NCBI GenBank assembly: GCA_039720395.1
Contig: CM077826.1
Coordinates: 36,856,790-36,920,789, forward strand
Direction: 5' to 3'
Length of the DNA stretch: 64,000 bases
Origin: Liquidambar formosana
Taxonomy: Eukaryota > Streptophyta > Magnoliopsida > Saxifragales > Altingiaceae
Below, piece by piece: positions 48,902-61,607 of the stretch. A program made the position numbers and the translations under genes. The notes beneath the pieces were generated by a model that was not told the origin of the DNA, searched no databases, and was given only the letters and a program-made list of their open reading frames with translations. How positions within the stretch are numbered: the first letter of the stretch is position 1; each line of letters starts with the position of its first letter.

Positions 48902-51900
48902 TGTCACATCTACGGCTGCAACTTGGGAGGGTTGAGCCCGCCCAACCCAAACCCAACCCAATTAATAGACGGGTTGGACAAATAGTTTTCATACATCGGG
49001 TTAGAAAATATCAACCTGATTTAAATCAGATTGGGCTTGGGAAGGGGGTTGGTTAACCTGAACCCAACTCGAACCTGACCTTTATAATATATAATTTTTT
49101 TAAAAATATTGTTATACACATTAAATATGACATCATATGGTTTTAACTATTGGTCATTTGGTGTAGACATAGGGGGCTTGTATGAGAAATTGCTGGAGGA
49201 AGATGTGCAATCGACTGGAGAAAGATGTGCAGTTAAATTACCTTTTATTGTTTTTTCCTCCTTTTTTTCAGGGTGGGGTATTAAAAAGGGAACTTTATTT
49301 AGACTGTTAGCCCTAACCTAGCGTTTAGTAGCTATAAAATCTCTCCTCTTAGCAAGAAAAAGAAAAAATCTATAAAATCTATTGGAATCATGGGATTATA
49401 ATCCATATTTGACCTAAAAAGCTCTTTAAATAAGTGTCCATGAATGTCAATTTTTCTTATTTTTCTAAGTTAGTTCTTATCGATCATTTTAGAATCAGAG
49501 CACTCTGTCGCTACTTCTCTCTTCTTTCTCCGGTCCCCATCGGCTACTAACAAGTAACGCTGTTGATTTTGTTGAAGCAGGTTAACCAATTGAGTTTGGA
49601 TGATTAAGATTTGTAGGCATATGCAATAATACATTTTTATTTTGTTGAAGCAGGTTTACTAAAGATGAAAAATAAAAAATGAAATTAATAAGGTAACCCG
49701 CACAACCCGACTTCAACCCGCTCAACCCATGTAACCTGTACCCAACCCGTGCCTGCCCAACCCGAGCACAGGTTGAGCTTGGGTTAGGAAAGTTCAACCC
49801 GAAGTATGGGTTGGGTGGGGCTTAGGCATAAAGATTTACACTTAGGGTTGACCTTGGGTTGACTTCTTAACCCGCCCAACTCGCCCAAGTTGCAACCCTA
49901 ACTCACATCCCATTTTTTAGTATTTAGCATTGAGATTTTAAGGTCTTAAGGATGATGTGTATGAATTTTGGTTCAATTTGGAGTTGATCTCAAGGGGTAC
50001 TAAGAGATTTTGCAACTTAAAGGGCATTATTGTCCTTTAAGTCATATCATTTCTTTTTGACCTTGAAATGATCTCCAAATTGTCAATTAGAGTTCATATT
50101 GACACATAAGAGGTATTTATAGGTTCAATTTGATGAATTGATGGTCTAGAATTAATCCGGCTCATAATGGTTCAAGTTGGCTAAAAAACCCTCTTTTGGT
50201 TCGCTCAAATCGGTTTATAATTTTCACTTAATTCTCCCTCATTTGACTTTAATTAGTCTTAATTTCATTCCTAAAGTTGTTTTAAAAGGTTAAATTTTGA
50301 ATTGGAAAGCATTCGGTGCAACCCTGTGTGCATACCTAAGTTTTTTTACAGTGGTGCATAACGGTTAGTCACCTTTGTAAAACCTAACCATGCACCCATG
50401 GTTAAGGATTTTTGCCCTAAAATGCCTTAAAATATGTTCCTTTTTAAAACACAATTGTTTTGGCTTTCATTTCGTCAAAATCGGACTTCATTTGACCTCT
50501 TAAACATTTTTTTAAGTTGAAAGGGTACAAAAAAGGCAAATCATAACAAGGCCCTTGGATGACCACCAAGGGCTGGGCGGCTAGTTGCCTGGGCCACCCG
50601 GGGGACTCTATCAATTTTAAAGGTTTTTTTATTCCCTTCCTTATTTGACGGATTTTTTCACCTCCACAAGACTTTCTATCCTATTTTCTGCTATATTTGA
50701 GTGCCTTGAGTCCCAAGAGAGTCTCTAATGACCCTTGGATCATTATTTAGGGTTTTAATCTTGGTTATTGATTTAGGAGGACTAATTCCTATAAATACCT
50801 AGCTATGTTTAGCCTTAGAGGGCACAATAGATGCACTAGAGACCTAAACTCTAAAGGAGAGGCAGAGTTTTCTGAGAAAGAGAGTTGTGTGTGTGAGAAA
50901 GAAGGACAAGGAGGAGTTCTCTAACCCTAGCAAAGGAGGAGGAGGAGCTATCTTCAAGGTTCTACAAGAGGTAATGCACCTAACCCTAAAAACTGGAAAT
51001 TAGGGTTTCTTTCTTATGTAAACTTTATTGCATGCTTTTGGTATGATTATTATCATGAATTGATATTTTTGTTAATTAATACATATGATATTAATAATAT
51101 TCCTGATGGGTTGAGCATATTTTAGGGTTGGTTTATGAGTTCTAATGCATAGTTGTGAGATTACGGTTTCCATTATCCTTATTTCATGTAGTTTCATATG
51201 ATATGTTTAGCATAGCTTTTTGAGTTGTTGCTCATCACAATTGTTCTATATATGTTACATATAGTTGAATCATGTAGGATTTGCTTTTATGTATTGGAAT
51301 TTTCTAGGGTTTTTGGAGACGTTATCTTTTTTTTAGGATAATTATCCTTTTTAGAGAATAGGGTTTTGCATGGGGGTATTCAAGAATGTGTTTAAGCATG
51401 CAATTACTTCTAATATGTTCTAAAGTATATATTTTACATAGGATATGTTGATAGAATCTTCATATGGAGAGGTTTCCATGTAAAATTATCTTAGGATAAT
51501 TTTACTTAAGAAAGCTCACCGTAAGAAGACCCTTTTCTCATGTTATTATAAGGTTATCTGCATATTTTTCATAGTTTTCATGCATTTAGACTAGGTCTTT
51601 GCATATAAGAGCATGCTAAGGTTTTTGTTATTCTTTGATTTTTGTCTTTTGCATCATCATTTGGGTAATTTTAAGTCTTGAGTATGCTAATTGCCCTATT
51701 GAAAATAGGTTGGTTGTTTGGCATTTTTTGGATATTGCATGCAAATTACAAAGTAGGTTTAGTAGGTAAAAACCCATAGAAAATGGGGTGTAAGTTCGGC
51801 AGGTACAATTATCCCATTAAAAGTGGGGTAATTATTTTTGGCAATTGCAAAAAGAAATCTTGCAAATAGGGTAATTTCCTTATGAAATGGAGTGATTATG

Positions 51901-52850
51901 TGATAGGTTGAATATTGCAAATGGTAAATGTGATAGGTATAGAAAATATTTGTTTTCTTTCCTTAAACTTTCTCTTCTCCCTCCTAGGATTATTTCCTAA
52001 TAGAGTGATATGGTACATTCTATAATTTCCTTTCATAAAAGATTTCTTTTACTAAAAAAGTTTCCATCTTTGTTGAAATACCATATTTTCTAAAGATCCT
52101 TTGAGAATCATTTATCTTTGGAAACTCCCTATATTTTATGGAAGGAAACTTAGGGTTTACCATAAGTCTTTATTAGGTTATAACCCTATTCCTAAATGAA
52201 CTACGTGGACTTTGATCCTTGTGCATTCAATACAAGGTACATAGGCGCTCTTTGATGTTCAAGTCCGCCCTAGGATATTAAGTATCCTAGGTTTCTTTCT
52301 TTCTCTTACTTTCTTTTCTTTTTTATTTATTTGTTTCGTGGATGGATGGAATAATGACATGCATGCTATCTTGTGATGATAATTGTTGATTCTTGTGTGA
52401 TTAAGACTTTAATTTAGCATAATTAAATTAAGAAACCGATTAGGGTGATATGGGTGTCTATAGGCTTTGCCTAGAACCTTCCCATATCATAATTTAGTCT
52501 CCGAATTCACAATCTTTAGTTTTCAAAAGATCTTTTCTGCCTTTTTGTTTTTAAACATGGAGTCACTTGTTTTGGAAAATAAAACATTTTAGGTTTTCCT
52601 ATTTTCCTTAAAAAATGAGATGGCAACTCCTTCTTCACATAGGCCATTTTCTCGAGTTCACATACGTAGGTCGCTTACTTGAGCCCAAGTCCAACTTAGA
52701 TTTTATCTTTTAAGTTTCTTAATTTTTAGTTATATTGCATGAATGAAATTAGTTAAGCCCAATCAATAAATTAGACCAATTTATTGGGCGAAATGGGCGC
52801 GGCCGTAGCTTGGAACCTTCCCATTTTGTAATCTAGCCCCCGAATCCTTT
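48902..52850 (+). repeat. tandem repeat family, copy B (with hAT insertion)
   Basis: Starts TGTCACATC, is interrupted at 48911-49901 by a hAT-like element, and resumes CACATCCCATTTTTTAG. It shares long stretches with copy C: GTATGAATTTTGGTTCAATT, the Gly-codon-rich GG/CC block, the TATA-like TATAAATACC, and AATTAGGGTTT. No protein frame. Its 3' part contains GAACTACGTGGACTTTGATC and GATGGCAACTCC, words typical near the 3' ends of plant LTRs. Confidence 0.6.
48911..49901. mobile_element. non-autonomous hAT-like element
   Basis: About 991 bp. The left end TACGGCTGCAACTTGGG matches the inverted right end TTAGGGTTGCAACTTGGG, and both continue into GGGTTG-rich sequence. Inner subterminal regions are dense in CAACCC / GGGTTG words on both sides (48920-49080, 49690-49890). 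The 8-bp duplication is GTCACATC (48903-48910) versus CTCACATC (49902-49909), 7 of 8 matching. Removing the element restores a sequence close to the start of copy C. TIR start and 8-bp duplication fit the hAT superfamily. No transposase. Confidence 0.8.
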
Positions 52851-54690
52851 TGTCACACCCCATTTTTGTCCCTTATTACTAGGGTTTGTCATTCTATATA
52901 GGTTTTTGTTTTGTTTTTGAGTCTAATCACTTGCATTGAGTTTGTAAGGTCCTAAAGATAATGGGTATGAATTTTGGTTCAATTTGGAGTTGATTTTGAG
53001 GGCTAATAAAACTTTTGTGACTTGGGGGGCATGATCGTCTTTTAGGTCACAAACTTTTCATTTGACCTTGAAATGATTTCCAAATTGTCAATTGGAGTTC
53101 ATATTGGTGCATACGAGGTATTTCTAGGTTCAATTTGGTGAATTAATGGACTAGGGTTAAAATGGCTCATAATGGTTCAAGTTGGTTAAAAGACCTATTT
53201 TGGGTTGACTCAATTCGGCTTACAATTGCCAATCAATTCTTTTAAAATTGTTTTGGAAGGTTTAACTTTGGTTTGAAAAACATTCGGTTCAATCCTATGT
53301 GCATACCTAAGCTTTGCAAAGGTAGTGCATAGCAGTTAACCGCCTTTATAGAACCTAACCATGCACCTATGGTTAAGGTTTTTGGTCCTAAAATGTTTAA
53401 AAATGTGTTCCTCATCAAAACATGGTCATTTTGGCTTTTGCTTCATCAAAATTGGAGTTAATTTGACATAAAAAACACTTCACGAAAGAAACAAGCACAA
53501 AAAATGAGAAAATTTGATGGAGCTCTCGGGTGACCCCCCATCCTTGGGAGGCTAGCCGCCTAGGCTGAAGGGGCTAGTCACCCAACCCTGGTGGTCACCT
53601 GAGTCCAGTTTCCCATTTTTGTGCTGAAGCGAGATTTTTTCCAATTTTAACGAATTTTTACTCTTTTGCACGAATTTCCTTTTTATTTTTCTAGTAACTT
53701 TGAGTTCTTTGAGCCCCAAGTGAGTCTTTAATAACCCTTGGATTAATTTTTAGGGTTTTAGTCTTGGCTATTGATTTATCCTACCTAAACTCTATAAATA
53801 CCCCACTATGTTTCAGTATTGGGGGAGCCACTTTATAACATTAAATTTAGTTCTAAGAGAGAGAGAGTGTGTGTGTTCTAAGGGAGAGCTGGAGTTTGAG
53901 TGTGAGGCTTGAGGAGTGGTTCTTCAAGTCAATTAGAAGAGAAAGGAGGATTCTCTATAGGGAAGATGGAGGCTCTACAAAGGTATAAACTCTAAACCCT
54001 TAAAGCTGAAATTAGGGTTTTCTCTTAGGTTAGCTTTATTGCATGCAATTGTTATAAATTTTATCATGGATTAATGTTTCTATTAGTAAATATATGTGAT
54101 AAGAATGATATCCATGATGATTTTTGCATGTTTTAGAGTTAATTCATAGGTTATAATGCATAGTTGTGAAATTAGGGTTTCCATTATCCTTATTTTCTCT
54201 CTAGCTTATGCAAGTTTCATGTAGCATGTTTAGAGTAGGTTTTTTGAGTTGTTTTTCATCATAGTTGTTTAATATATGTCATTCATGGTAGAATCATGCT
54301 AGGGTTGCATTCATATTAGTGAAATTCTAGGTTTTCATGCATGTTAGTTGGGATATGGTATTAGGGTTGTATTAAGGTTTTTATCAGTCCATGATTAATG
54401 TTGTTTGCATGATTATTGGATGAGTTCAAGCTTTAATATAATTCTATCCAGATTTTTATTTTATTGTTTTAGCATGGTTTTGATCACGTGTAAAGGTGCA
54501 AATAAGTGTGATAATTGTCTTATTGCAAATAAGGTTGTTATTGCCAATTTTTGGCTATTACTTAGAGATAATTGCACAAGGTAAGTGGGTATGAAAGTGC
54601 CCAAGTCTCTTTTCTTATTCTTTCCATTCTCCCTTTTAGGGTTATTTCCTAATAAGGATTTATGGTAATTATTAGAAGTTTCCTAATAAG
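52851..54690 (+). repeat. tandem repeat family, copy C (3' truncated)
   Basis: Starts TGTCACACCCCATTTTTGTC, colinear with copy B to about the CCTTTTAGGGTTATTTCCTAAT block (54640), then replaced by the truncated copia at about 54690. TATA-like CTATAAATACCCC near 53790. Confidence 0.6.
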
Positions 54691-55565
54691 GAGACTTTCA
54701 AGAGATCATGCTATGTTTTGAATGAATGTTTTATGATCACCTACACCCACCTTAGACCTTGGATTCAATTCATTGGTTTGGATTGAATCTTCTAAAAGTC
54801 CATAATCATCATAGTGGGAGCTTTTAATTAGATTAATAGTGGTAGCTCCAAATCCAAAGATCGTTATATATGTCACCTTAGAAGGACTAATATCGATAAG
54901 TGGATTTTAGATATAATGTTGTTATATTTTATTTATATGCATGAGATGTATGTTAAATTAGTTAATTTGATGAGACCCTTATAACACCTCTATTTTAATA
55001 TTAAGTTGGAAATGGAGAATACATTAGGGAATGAATTCTTCATTGCCTTCCATCATTATAGGATCATCTAACGTCCCTTAATGTGGGTACCTGGCTGCAG
55101 ACATGTAGGAGCTACCCATGTTAAAGACATTACTTGAAACTATCACATATAAGATATCACGGGGTGCCTAAATTGGTATATACCAAGAAACTATAATGTG
55201 AGGTATATATTTGGCAAAACATACCTGTGTGAATGATGGGTTTAACTTAACTAGGGAAGTATTCCAAGAAACTATAATGTGAGGAGTCTGTACCCAAGAG
55301 GCAAAATGATTGGAACTTGCTTATGAAGCAATAGACAAGGAGTTGTCTTTTTATTGTGGGTTAGAAGTCAAGAAACTATAATGTGAGACTTCTAGGTCAC
55401 AGTGGGACCCCAATCCCCATTAGGAATGAGATTCCCGAATTCCATTAGAGGGTGTATAGAATTTGATAAAATAGTGGGAGGTACCATATGATTAAAGACC
55501 CGATCATTATGAATTAAAAATGAAATCTAATTCTTTATTTTAATTTTTGTATGTAGTTCATAGAA

Positions 55566-56114
55566 ATGGCTCACCTCAACCCGTTATCCAAAATTTTGGA
55601 CACCAACCATTTGACTAGACTAAATTGTCTTGACTGGATTAGGAATCTAAAAATTGTTTTGGATTCTAAGAATCTTACCTATGCACTTCATAATCCACTT
55701 CCCATTGCTCCTGCTGAGGCTGCAACTTAGCAAGAGAAAGATGCTTACTAGAAGCGCATGGACGACGATCTTATGGCAAGGTGCTATATAATGGTATTTA
55801 TGAGTCTCGAGCTTAAGAAGCAACACGAGTCCATAGGAAGTGCTTACGAGATTTTTCTCAACATACAAGAGTTGTATGGGAAAGAATTCCTACTTGAATT
55901 TAATAAAGCTACTATTTCCAAGTCTAAGCTCAAGCCCAAGGGCATGGGCATAGGCAAGGGTAAGAGTACTCAAAGGAAGAAGAAAGGTAACAACAAAGCC
56001 AAAGGAACCTATTTTCACTGTGGCAAGGATAGGTACTGGAAACGTAACTACCGGGAGTATCTAGATACTCTAAAGAATCAACCTTTGGAAGGTATGAATC
56101 ATGCTCTAAACTAA
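55566..56114 (+). pseudogene. copia gag remnant with degenerate zinc knuckle
   Basis: Reads from an ATG at 55566 (MAHLNPLSKILDTNHLT) through two in-frame stops (near 55728 and 55749), then openly from 55758 to 56114. The UBN2-type gag layout is followed by a basic Lys/Gly stretch and a zinc-knuckle relic, FHCGKDRYWKRNYREY. Of the CCHC positions only one Cys remains; the others are Tyr. Non-functional. Confidence 0.75.
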
Positions 56115-57859
56115 ATGTTAGTTTTGCTTCCACTTGGGTACTTAATTCTGATGCGAATTTTGATTCCATGCAGAATCTAGTGGGATGCAGAAGGTAGAGT
56201 AAAGGCGGATCAACCCTACAAGTGGGGAATGGAGCAAACATTGCTGCATTAGCTGTGGGGCTTGATGCTTGGCTCTACATGATGGAGTAGTTTAGAAATA
56301 ATAGTTGGCTATCTTTACATTCCAGAAGTTATTAGAAACATTAATTTTATTTCAGTTTTATCTAAACAAGGTTTTAGTTTGATTTAATAAATGTTTTCTA
56401 TTTTATTAAATGAAGAGTTCATTACTTCTGGAGTTTATGTGGATGGCCTTTATTTTCTAAACTTTATTGCAAATATGAATTGCAATGGAGCATGATAGTT
56501 CTAAATTGAATGCTAATAAACCTAAGAGAACAAGATATACATAATGATGTATGTAGAAGTTTCTCTTACTTTACAACCTTTACCGATGATTCATTCTAGG
56601 TTTGGGTGTGTATACTTAATGAAGTACAAATCTAAAACATTTGAAAGGTTCAAAGAAAAGCACCAAGCCTTAAGCATATTAAGGTATAGGATTGTATTGA
56701 ATATGTAGAGACATATGATGCAACCAAAATTGGAAATCAAGATAGCTTGAATGTAGGTTTGTGGATTATCCTAAAGAGAGTTTAGGATACTAAGTTTATT
56801 CTCCTAATGAACAAAAGGTGTTTTGTTCGTTAGTTTGCAATCTTTCTTGAAAAAGAGTTTATTCAAGAAGGAAGCAACAATAGGAAAATAGAACTCAAAG
56901 AGTTGTCTAATGAGACACAAACTAACATTGATACAACCCTCTGTCCCTGTTGAGACAAAACCCATTACTGTACCATGATTGTATAAAGGGTTAGTGGGAG
57001 TGCAATCACATTTATGGTCCTATAAGTGGATGACATTCTACTTATCAGGAATAAAGTAGAGACGTTGTCAAAAGTGAAAAATAAGTTTTTCACAGAATTT
57101 CTCCATAAAAGATTTGGGAGAAGCATCCTAAATTCTAGGAATGAAGGTCTACAGAGATAGATCATAAAAGATGATAGGTCTCTCCCAATCAAGGTACATA
57201 GACAAGATTTTGAAAGGGTTCAAAATGCATGATTCCAAATGAAGGTCTAATTCCTGTCAGACATGGAATCAAGTTATCTATAACCACAAGACCAGATATC
57301 AGTTTTGCTACGAGCAGATATCAGGCAGACCCAGATAAGGAACACTAGGAAGCAGTCAAGGCTATCCTTAAGTTCTTAAGAAGAAGTAAAGGACCTATGC
57401 CTTACCTATGGAGAAAAAAACTTGAAATGGTTAGTAAAACGGATTCAGATTTTTAATCTGACGATAATGATAGGAGATCAACGTCGAGGTATATATTTTC
57501 ACCTTAAATGGTGGAGCTGTAAATTTGAGCGCATTGCTGCATGTTTGGATGAGTAAGTTCATTGTAGAACTAAAAGTGGTTCCTAATATTGAGAAGCCTA
57601 TATCATTGTTTTATGACAACTATAGGGCTAGTGCTCAAACCAAGGAACCACGATCTCATCAAAAGTCCAAACTTTAAGCGGCAATTCCAAGTGATTAGAG
57701 ATATCATTGGAAGAGATGAAATATACATATAGAAGATTAATACAATAGAGAATGTAGAAGACCCCTTCACTAAGGCTATGACCCAAGTTTATTGGATCAC
57801 CACCAACAGGATATGGGTATGAGATACATGGTGGATTAGCTATAGTGCAAGTGGGAGAT

Positions 57860-59557
57860 TGTTAGGATTATGCCCTAGAGCTAATCATAGAGATGATTGT
57901 TTAGGGATTAGGAACAATTAATTGATTTCATTTATGCATGTCACATTTATTAATTTAATAAAAGGGCTTATTCTATTATGTTTATATGCATCATTTATAT
58001 TTACATAATATGTCCATGGAGTTAGAGTTGAGAATATGAAATTACAAAGTGTTATAATTTTGAGACTGTAAATATATCTCTGTACTAAACTCCTAAAACA
58101 TTCCTAGTTGAAGGTTCACTATGATGGATAGTAATGAACCATAGGACTAGCACTTGTTAGGTTGACTCTATAGGAGGATAGCTAGTCTCAAGCTATTTGT
58201 GTGTAGACACTACAACCAACAAGTGCGTGGCTATTATAAGAATAGGTACACTGAATGTGACTAAAGATATGAGATAAATTGAATGGAGTTTTAACTTGCC
58301 TATCAATTAGTTTCTCATTATTATAGTGGTACAAGTAATCCTTAAACCTGAGACACCATAGTTGTCTTATACATGTAGCTTTAGAAGTTTGATAACACTA
58401 AGTGCAGAACCTTATAGGGGTCTGTAAGGGTATTCATTGGCCCTATTGCTATGTGTGTGAAGGCATGTGAGTGATCAACAAGGATTTCTCTTCCAAGCAA
58501 GAATTTGCTCTAATCACTCTCAGGAAAAAGGGAGTGAATGTCTCATATAGCATTCATTAAATATAACTCATTAAATCCATAGGCCCATGGTAGAATGAAT
58601 ATGGAAAGGAGTTTCCATAAGTTCATCATTGAGTTGATATTAATGAATGAGTATAAAGTAATTGAATCAAGGACTTGACAGACTTCCATGTCCTATTAGT
58701 TCAATTGGAGACATTGTGTTGATGGAAAGATGTAATTGTAACCGATAAACTATAACAGAAGGGTTCTTTGTAAATAACTATTCACCTCATTAAGGACCAC
58801 ACCATAAGTCATATGCTAGGTGTTACTCATGGTTAGTAGAAGCCCTAATTGATATAAATGAGTTATAATCAATTAGGGAATTGGAAGGAGTTCCAATTAG
58901 ACCTTCTAATGGAAAGAGTTCCATTGTGCACACCTCGTGCTATCCCTACTACTTGATGATGTAAACCCAATGGGTCACACATTGATCATGCTAAGAGGGC
59001 TTGAAAGTCTATGAGAGAAAGGGCATAAGTGAATAAAAGAATTGTTCTTAAGGGGAAAATTTATATGGGATATAAATTAGAGGGGTTAAGTTGCAATTAT
59101 GTATAATTACAACTTAACTCATATGAGGAATAGGATTCCTCACTAGGGCCGGCCCTATTAGTGGGCTATATAAAGCCTCACATGTGATGTGATGACATCA
59201 CTTGAATCACATTCATTCTCCCCAAGGGCTGGCCGAATTTCACAAGGAGGCTTTCTCTCTCTATCTTTTTCTTCTCCACTTCTAGCAACAACAAGGAAGA
59301 AGAAGGAAAGGACTTTAAGCTCAAGCTAGGTGTGGATACCGTTAGAGGCAGTACACTTGGACTGCTCATTCATTGCTGTCCGGAGTTAAAGCTTGGAGCA
59401 TAAAGGAGAAGACATTAATCAACTGTAAGTATCCTAACTCTCTTTGTAGTTAGGGTTTCTGTTTTGTATTATGCATAATTAGATTCATGGATTTGGAAAT
59501 CGTAGGAAAATTTTAACTCCGCCTTTGTATGTTTTCCTCCCTATTCGATTCCCAACA
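57860..59557 (+). repeat. 3' LTR of the truncated copia
   Basis: TGTTAGGATTATGCCCTAGAG…CGATTCCCAACA, 1698 bp, preceded by GTGCAAGTGGGAGA. TATA-like GGGCTATATAAAG at about 59162. It defines the full LTR to which the window-start copy belongs. Confidence 0.9.
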
Positions 59558-60938
59558 GGATTAGCTTGGTATGAATGGAATTCTTGATATCATAAACTAA
59601 TTACGTGATAATTTGATGAAGGTTGTCAGTACTCATCTCAACTTGACAAAGCCTTATTTGACTCAGTGATGGACCAGAAAATTAATCTTGAGGGTCAAGA
59701 CATTAACTCACTTAAAAATGGGTTTTACCCTTGTAGTTCAGGGAGCAGAATGAAATTCACCCTACAAAGTAGTGCTAAAAGCTAGAAAATAAAAAAGGTT
59801 TTGACTATTAAGGAGGAGTGTCCTGTGACCCTTCTCTCCAATGCTTCCTTCTGCCATTGTTTGAACTACTCAACTTAACTTTGTTTCGTGATTGTAAAAG
59901 AAGTATCCATGTGTGTGTCGCTTTTCATTTCATCCACACACGATCCTGCTTTGGTTAGAATTGGAAGTTTTTATACGGAAAGTAATTTTACTCCCTGTTT
60001 AAAAGCTGTGCAAAGTTTGGTCTCAATTAAACATCCTTATTGGGTATTTTGATGACTTGTGTGAAATTGGGATTACTTTTTGTGTCATACATGTTTTGAT
60101 CTCTTTGTTAATGTAAGTAGTTAATAAACAAATAAATAAATTAAAAAAGGTAGTTAATAAACAATTGATGGATTTTTTCAGTCATGGGATGGAAATTATT
60201 TTCGATAAAAGAGAGGCATGTTTCAAGAAAACCAATCCTAAACTTGGAATTATTTTCTGCCTTGAATATTTTTGAATGGATTTGGCATATAATTGATGTC
60301 ATGTTATAAAACTTTGTATTGATTCATACCTGTTCTTTCCACCCATAATCATGCAGCTTGTTCTTATGGTTTTCATACTACATGCTTTGGTTTAGTTTTA
60401 ATAGAATTGTGCTGCTAGGTTTTCGTTCAACATTTTTATTATAATTTTTTAGGGAAGGGTCTCAATGAGTTATTATTTTATGTTAAGGCAAGTGTTTTCA
60501 TATTTTTGTATCATTCAAATTGGCTTAGTCCCATTATTTGACGTCATAGCAGGATTTGTGTTAAAGAACTTCTGCTTTTATCAAATGTAAAATTGAAGAA
60601 ATAGTCAGTAATCCTGGATGAGGGTTTAACAAAATTTTAATTCCAGTGTCTGAGTTCTTCCTACTGATCTAATGCAACTTTCCTATAGTGCATCAACACT
60701 TGTAGAATATTTCTGTTTGTGTATGGGTGCTGTGTTTTTTTCCTTGTGTGCATGTGTGTTGTGCTTCACTGCATTGCCTTGCACTGTATGTACGAATCAC
60801 TCACTGATAGGGATTCTATTCATTCTTTGTTAACATTGCTCGCTTTGGCATAATATTCGTTTTCTTTTATGCATTTGATCTTATAGTGAGGTTTGAACCA
60901 CATGGTCCAAGTCCTAACAGCATTTAACATTGTCATAG

Positions 60939-61009
60939 GTAAGATTAGCCATATTTATTCCCCCCATATTACTCGATGGACAGCTAAAGCTTTAATAGCA
61001 CTTCAGGAG
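60939..61009 (+). pseudogene. CENH3: captured exon resembling CENH3 (centromeric histone H3)
   Basis: A 71-base exon between acceptor GTCATAG and donor GTATTA. In the frame starting at its third base it reads KISHIYSP, then HITRWTAKALIALQE. The TRWTA-x-AL-x-ALQE pattern is the start of the histone fold in plant CENH3; canonical H3 has a quite different sequence there except for ALQE. The exon ends right after ALQE. Neighbouring CENH3 exons (N-terminal tail, and the part with the second helix) were looked for within about 1.5 kb and not seen. So this is an isolated exon, most likely captured. Confidence 0.6.
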
Positions 61010-61488
61010 GTATTATACTTTTTTTCCAATTGAATGATTGAGTAGTGATTTTTGCATAAGTGCATGCATGTAGATTGGTATGTGCATATTAACTTTTGTA
61101 GATCTGGGCATGCATGCACCTTCATTTTGCTTCTCGATCTAAATTATTTGTTTAGTTCATCTGCGATAGTTTATGTAACAATGCAAATTCTTTTCTAGCT
61201 AAACATATGTTTAACTCCTTTAACTTCCAAGATCCAAATATAATTTCATTTTGAAATGGTATTTCATTTTCAATGATGCTATTGCTAAAGTTGGAATAAT
61301 CAAGTTCCTCTCAGATCTCTTTTGGGTGGGAATGTTTTATCACCTCTACAATCAAGTACATTTGTTTTGTGCACTTTCTGTCCTAACCTATTTCTTTTAA
61401 CTTGTATTGAATTTCTTCTTGTGGCTACTCAAAGTATCGATTTCATTATCTTCTCCCTTTACATTTGTTTCTTCTTTTATCCTTAATA

Positions 61489-61607
61489 CTAGCATTTGTT
61501 GGACAAGGTTTGACATTATCATGAATTTGGGTTGGAAGTATAGGGCATTAGAAGACACTATTGCTGATACTGTTAAGAGCTACAAAGAGAGTGGCTTCTT
61601 GGGTTGA
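61489..61607 (+). pseudogene. captured last exon of a cinnamoyl-CoA-reductase-like SDR
   Basis: After a TACTAG acceptor-like site at 61488 the frame ends in LGWKYRALEDTIADTVKSYK, ESGFLG and a TGA at 61605-61607. Plant phenylacetaldehyde/cinnamoyl-CoA reductase-type short-chain dehydrogenases end in this way (LGWKYRPLEET…-like). The first ~13 codons of the putative exon do not fit, so the true exon start may be nearer 61530. No catalytic part of an SDR (Tyr-x3-Lys, NAD site) is present nearby. Confidence 0.65.

Larger units (their letters stand above)
54690..59557 (+). mobile_element. 5'-truncated copia element of family 1
   Basis: The 5' LTR and most of the leader are missing. From about 54700 the sequence matches the reverse complement of the large copia's leader (36850-37040). 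A gag remnant is at 55566-56114, pol fragments follow, and a purine tract plus a complete 3' LTR are at 57860-59557. Fragments of integrase core (near 56575), RT (57000-57230, with a VDDI-like site) and RNase H (about 57650-57830, with a PFTKAM-like end) are readable only across frames. The interior is far shorter than a full copia pol, so large deletions occurred. Confidence 0.8.
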
